NCBI RefSeq assembly: GCF_001583695.1
Contig: NZ_LOBC01000050.1
Coordinates: forward strand, 124,001 to 188,000
Length of the DNA: 64,000 bases
Direction: 5' to 3'
DNA from: Bacillus wiedmannii
GTDB taxonomy: Bacteria > Bacillota > Bacilli > Bacillales > Bacillaceae_G
The notes beneath the pieces are model-generated. The model did not search any database. It worked only from the letters and a program-made list of their open reading frames with translations, and was not told where the DNA came from. The position numbers and the translations under genes are program-made. Below, in pieces: positions 61,861 through 64,000 of the stretch. Every line of letters starts with the position of its first letter. Position 1 is the stretch's first letter.

Positions 61861-62694
61861 TCACTGAAAAATAAGCTCTGTCTTCAAACTATCTTTCGGT
61901 AACAACCATCCTTTTTGTTCTAAACTCTTCATTAATAATTCTCTTTGTTTTGTTGCAATACTTTCCTCATTTGTTTTAAACGACACTTCTATTACGAAAT
62001 CATCTTCTATTTTCCCTGTATTACTTAGTGGCCAAACTTCAATATTCGTTTTAATATTTTCAAATTCAGCTGTATACCTTTTCATTAATACAGGGCCATA
62101 AATACGAGAATTTTTGAGCATTTCTTCTCCCCAATTCGTATACAACCATTTGTTCATTTTCCCTGGCAACTTTTCTATTAACATGTTTTGAGCAGCTCGT
62201 TCTTTTGGTAAATCAAGTACTCCATATCCTTTAGCACTGTAGCTTTTCTTATTTGAAATACTTAACGTTTTCTTCTCAAATCCCCAATCTATTTCTGCCT
62301 CATAGTTATCAGTTTTACTATCAAATCCATCCTTTTGAGCCACTTCTAGTGCATCTTGAATTACACCATTTTGAATCGGATATCTTTTTTTATATGTTAG
62401 CTCAAAATCTTTACTAAATTCTTTCTTTCGAATTCTCGCAAACCACCCTTCATTACTTAAATTTTTATTTGCCGTATCTAAAAATTGCACTTGTATGCTT
62501 TCATAATTTGTACCAGCCTGAAAATATTCTAATATCTCTTGGTTCATTTCTTTGTTGTAACCTAATACTTGTTCTGGCTTTAATAATAACTTCACTTCAA
62601 AACTAGGTTTAATTGGACTAGTAGCAAACCCTTCCTGAACGTTATAAAGGAAACAACAAAAGAATATGCTTACGAATACAAATACTTTTTTCAT
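61861..62694 (-). CDS. Secreted protein, possibly CYTH-like
   Basis: 277 residues with a signal peptide (KKVFVFVSIFFCCFLYNVQEG, likely cut after FAT-S near residue 25). The mature part begins with SFEVKLLLKPEQVL and has GWFARIRKKEFSKDFELTYK, an alternation of charged beta strands like CYTH triphosphatase domains; this resemblance is weak. It starts 20 bases after the metallo-hydrolase gene and is probably co-transcribed. Function unknown; extracellular or wall-associated. Confidence 0.65.
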   Translation of the reverse strand: MKKVFVFVSIFFCCFLYNVQEGFATSPIKPSFEVKLLLKPEQVLGYNKEMNQEILEYFQAGTNYESIQVQFLDTANKNLSNEGWFARIRKKEFSKDFELTYKKRYPIQNGVIQDALEVAQKDGFDSKTDNYEAEIDWGFEKKTLSISNKKSYSAKGYGVLDLPKERAAQNMLIEKLPGKMNKWLYTNWGEEMLKNSRIYGPVLMKRYTAEFENIKTNIEVWPLSNTGKIEDDFVIEVSFKTNEESIATKQRELLMKSLEQKGWLLPKDSLKTELIFQ

Positions 62695-62714
62695 ATACCT
62701 ATCCCCTTTACATT

Positions 62715-63977
62715 TTAAATGACTTCTATACGTTCCATAGTTAGTGAATACACATTTTCATATCCTGCTATGCTAAGCTTTTTCTGTAATCGATCCGTAT
62801 CCTCTTTCAAAGCGTGTACTAACACCGTATGTTCTGGTAATAATGTATTTAACATCTCTTTCACATCTCTTATACTTTGGTGAACTTTATATGGAACTCG
62901 CTTCACCCTACATTCTTTACCTACACGTTCTTTCAAAACTTTGTCTGCAAAACTCCCTTTAGCAATATGTCCAGTAAATATAATGGAATTTCGTTCTTCA
63001 TATCGCAGTTGTTCATAATATAACTGCGCTCGTTTCGTTTGCATATTCGCATCACTCATTACAACTATTCCATAACTATTTTGCGTACCGATGTCATGAT
63101 CCATAACGATTATGTTTCTTTTTAAACTCTCCAGCACCCGTTCAATTTCTTCATTATTTTTAATCCAATCTTTATATACGAACATCTCCTCAAATCCATC
63201 CAAAATTTCTTGATCTACTATAATGGGAAGTTCTTTATATTTTTCATATAAATACAATACGATATCTTGCGCCCTACCAAGCGGTGGCAACGGTAGTAAT
63301 GCTCTTCCTTTATTTTGCGCAACTCGTTCAATTTCTGCACACAGTTCGTTTACTCTTTCATGTTGCGAAACATCCTCAGTATGATAAGCGGCATCTACGA
63401 TTGCAACTTTTATATCGCCACGCAATTTCTCAGGTAAATTAGCTCGTAGTATGTTAGACTCTGCTGAGTAATCGCCAGAATAAAATACATATGTATGACT
63501 CATGTCCACTAAAAACCAAACAGCCCCTAATACATGCCCACTATACCCCCATTGAAAACGCAATGTAGGTGTAATCTGTATCCACTCATTCGGATTACTA
63601 ATTTCATCAATATATACATAATCTAAATCTTTAACATTTTGGTCGTTATAAGGTACATTCCATCCTTGCGTCAAATTATAGTTTCTCCATTTTTCATAAT
63701 AAGTGGGAAGTTGCTCCTTCGTATAACGAGTCGTCCAAATTTTTTTCTTATATCCATACTTCGCTAATAAAGGTAAGCCCATCGTGTGATCTTCATGAAT
63801 ATGTGATAAAAATACTGCATCTAAAAACGGTACAACTTCCCTCTCTATTTTTGGATAACTATCCTCATATGATCGATTAATACCACAATCAAATACTATT
63901 TTCGTCTCTTTATTTTTTACGAAGTAGCAGGAACGACCGTATTCTCCCGCTCCTCCCCATACTTCTATCCTCATCAT
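62715..63977 (-). CDS. Metallo-beta-lactamase-fold hydrolase
   Basis: 420 residues. MBL motif SHIHEDHTMGLPLL near residue 58 (H-x-H-x-D-H), further ligands in WGYSGHVLGAVWFLVDMSH near 145 and FYSGDYSAESNI near 166. The C-terminal half (IIFTGHIAKGSFAD near 335, VPYKVHQSIRDVKEML near 365) resembles the beta-CASP/RMMBL region of nucleic-acid hydrolases such as RNase J. Two adjacent ATG codons follow AAAAGGGGTAGC. Precise substrate unknown. It starts about 25 bases inside the window end. Confidence 0.82.
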   Translation of the reverse strand: MMRIEVWGGAGEYGRSCYFVKNKETKIVFDCGINRSYEDSYPKIEREVVPFLDAVFLSHIHEDHTMGLPLLAKYGYKKKIWTTRYTKEQLPTYYEKWRNYNLTQGWNVPYNDQNVKDLDYVYIDEISNPNEWIQITPTLRFQWGYSGHVLGAVWFLVDMSHTYVFYSGDYSAESNILRANLPEKLRGDIKVAIVDAAYHTEDVSQHERVNELCAEIERVAQNKGRALLPLPPLGRAQDIVLYLYEKYKELPIIVDQEILDGFEEMFVYKDWIKNNEEIERVLESLKRNIIVMDHDIGTQNSYGIVVMSDANMQTKRAQLYYEQLRYEERNSIIFTGHIAKGSFADKVLKERVGKECRVKRVPYKVHQSIRDVKEMLNTLLPEHTVLVHALKEDTDRLQKKLSIAGYENVYSLTMERIEVI

Positions 63978-64000
63978 GCTACCCCTTTTCGTTTTTGCTC

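Noticed and set aside
1-64000. tRNA, rRNA, CRISPR, prophage or biosynthetic cluster
   Set aside because: No cloverleaf, rRNA stretch, regular repeat-spacer array, phage structural gene or synthase cluster was seen on reading both strands.

Overview
The window looks like chromosomal DNA of a Bacillus cereus-group bacterium. It is AT-rich (about 35% GC by eye) and uses Gram-positive ribosome binding sites of the AGGAGG type. Its proteins closely resemble Bacillus families (FbpA, YfmQ, a DUF3934-type peptide, a second UMP kinase, AsnO-like asparagine synthase, two ECF sigma factors). Regulation is typical of Firmicutes: a lysine riboswitch, a T-box, a CcpA cre site, a Fur box and BlaI-type operators. 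I see no rRNA, tRNA, CRISPR array or prophage. One IS200/IS605-type element, two diverged cereus-type intergenic repeats and one remnant of a polymorphic toxin are the only clear signs of mobility.

Region 1-6.5 kb holds a truncated DUF4166 gene with a DoxX-like partner, riboswitch-controlled lysC (with an internal start for the beta subunit), a VOC protein, a membrane-anchored XRE regulator, and asnA behind an asparagine-specific T-box. Region 6.5-17 kb holds a large SWIM/SNF2 helicase and a C4-dicarboxylate/amino-acid module: symporter, aspartase, malic enzyme, and a GlnK/GlnL-like two-component pair. The symporter promoter carries a TTTTGT-N4-TTTTGT repeat that fits the response regulator. 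It also has a cre site in its leader.

Region 17-21 kb has a leader ORF that runs through a terminator, then a TnpB element with a degenerate tnpA and a probable guide-RNA region, then a UMP kinase paralogue. An orphan Imm11 immunity gene follows, next to the tail of its presumed toxin. Region 21-28 kb has a phospholipase D-type synthase and a five-gene two-component/ABC-2 module resembling LnrJKLMN (linearmycin resistance). Region 28-31 kb is an ECF sigma/anti-sigma operon with two membrane proteins, one built of three repeats; its sigma gene appears to start with ATT.

Region 31-42 kb contains a DUF445 protein, D-serine dehydratase with a divergent XRE-cupin regulator, and a BlaI/M56 pair that apparently controls a CcdA/ResA-like/Lgt-like redox operon. 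It also has a peptidase E, a MATE pump and a DUF2087 regulator. Region 42-50 kb has a small lipoprotein, a PH-like membrane protein, fumC, an NhaC-family antiporter, a methyltransferase, an EamA permease with a GntR/FCD regulator, Fur-controlled fbpA and a CzcD-type exporter. Region 50-64 kb has an Asp-box protein, a second sigma factor with a DUF4179 partner, an AsnO-like synthase, a PP2C-like protein, a MarR operon ending in a hydrolase with a second apparent ATT start, and several small or secreted proteins. It ends with a metallo-beta-lactamase-fold hydrolase.

Most genes form short operons bounded by strong intrinsic terminators, many of them bidirectional between convergent genes. Functions come from recognising families by eye; no database search was run. 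Promoters, operators and start choices are inferences from sequence.
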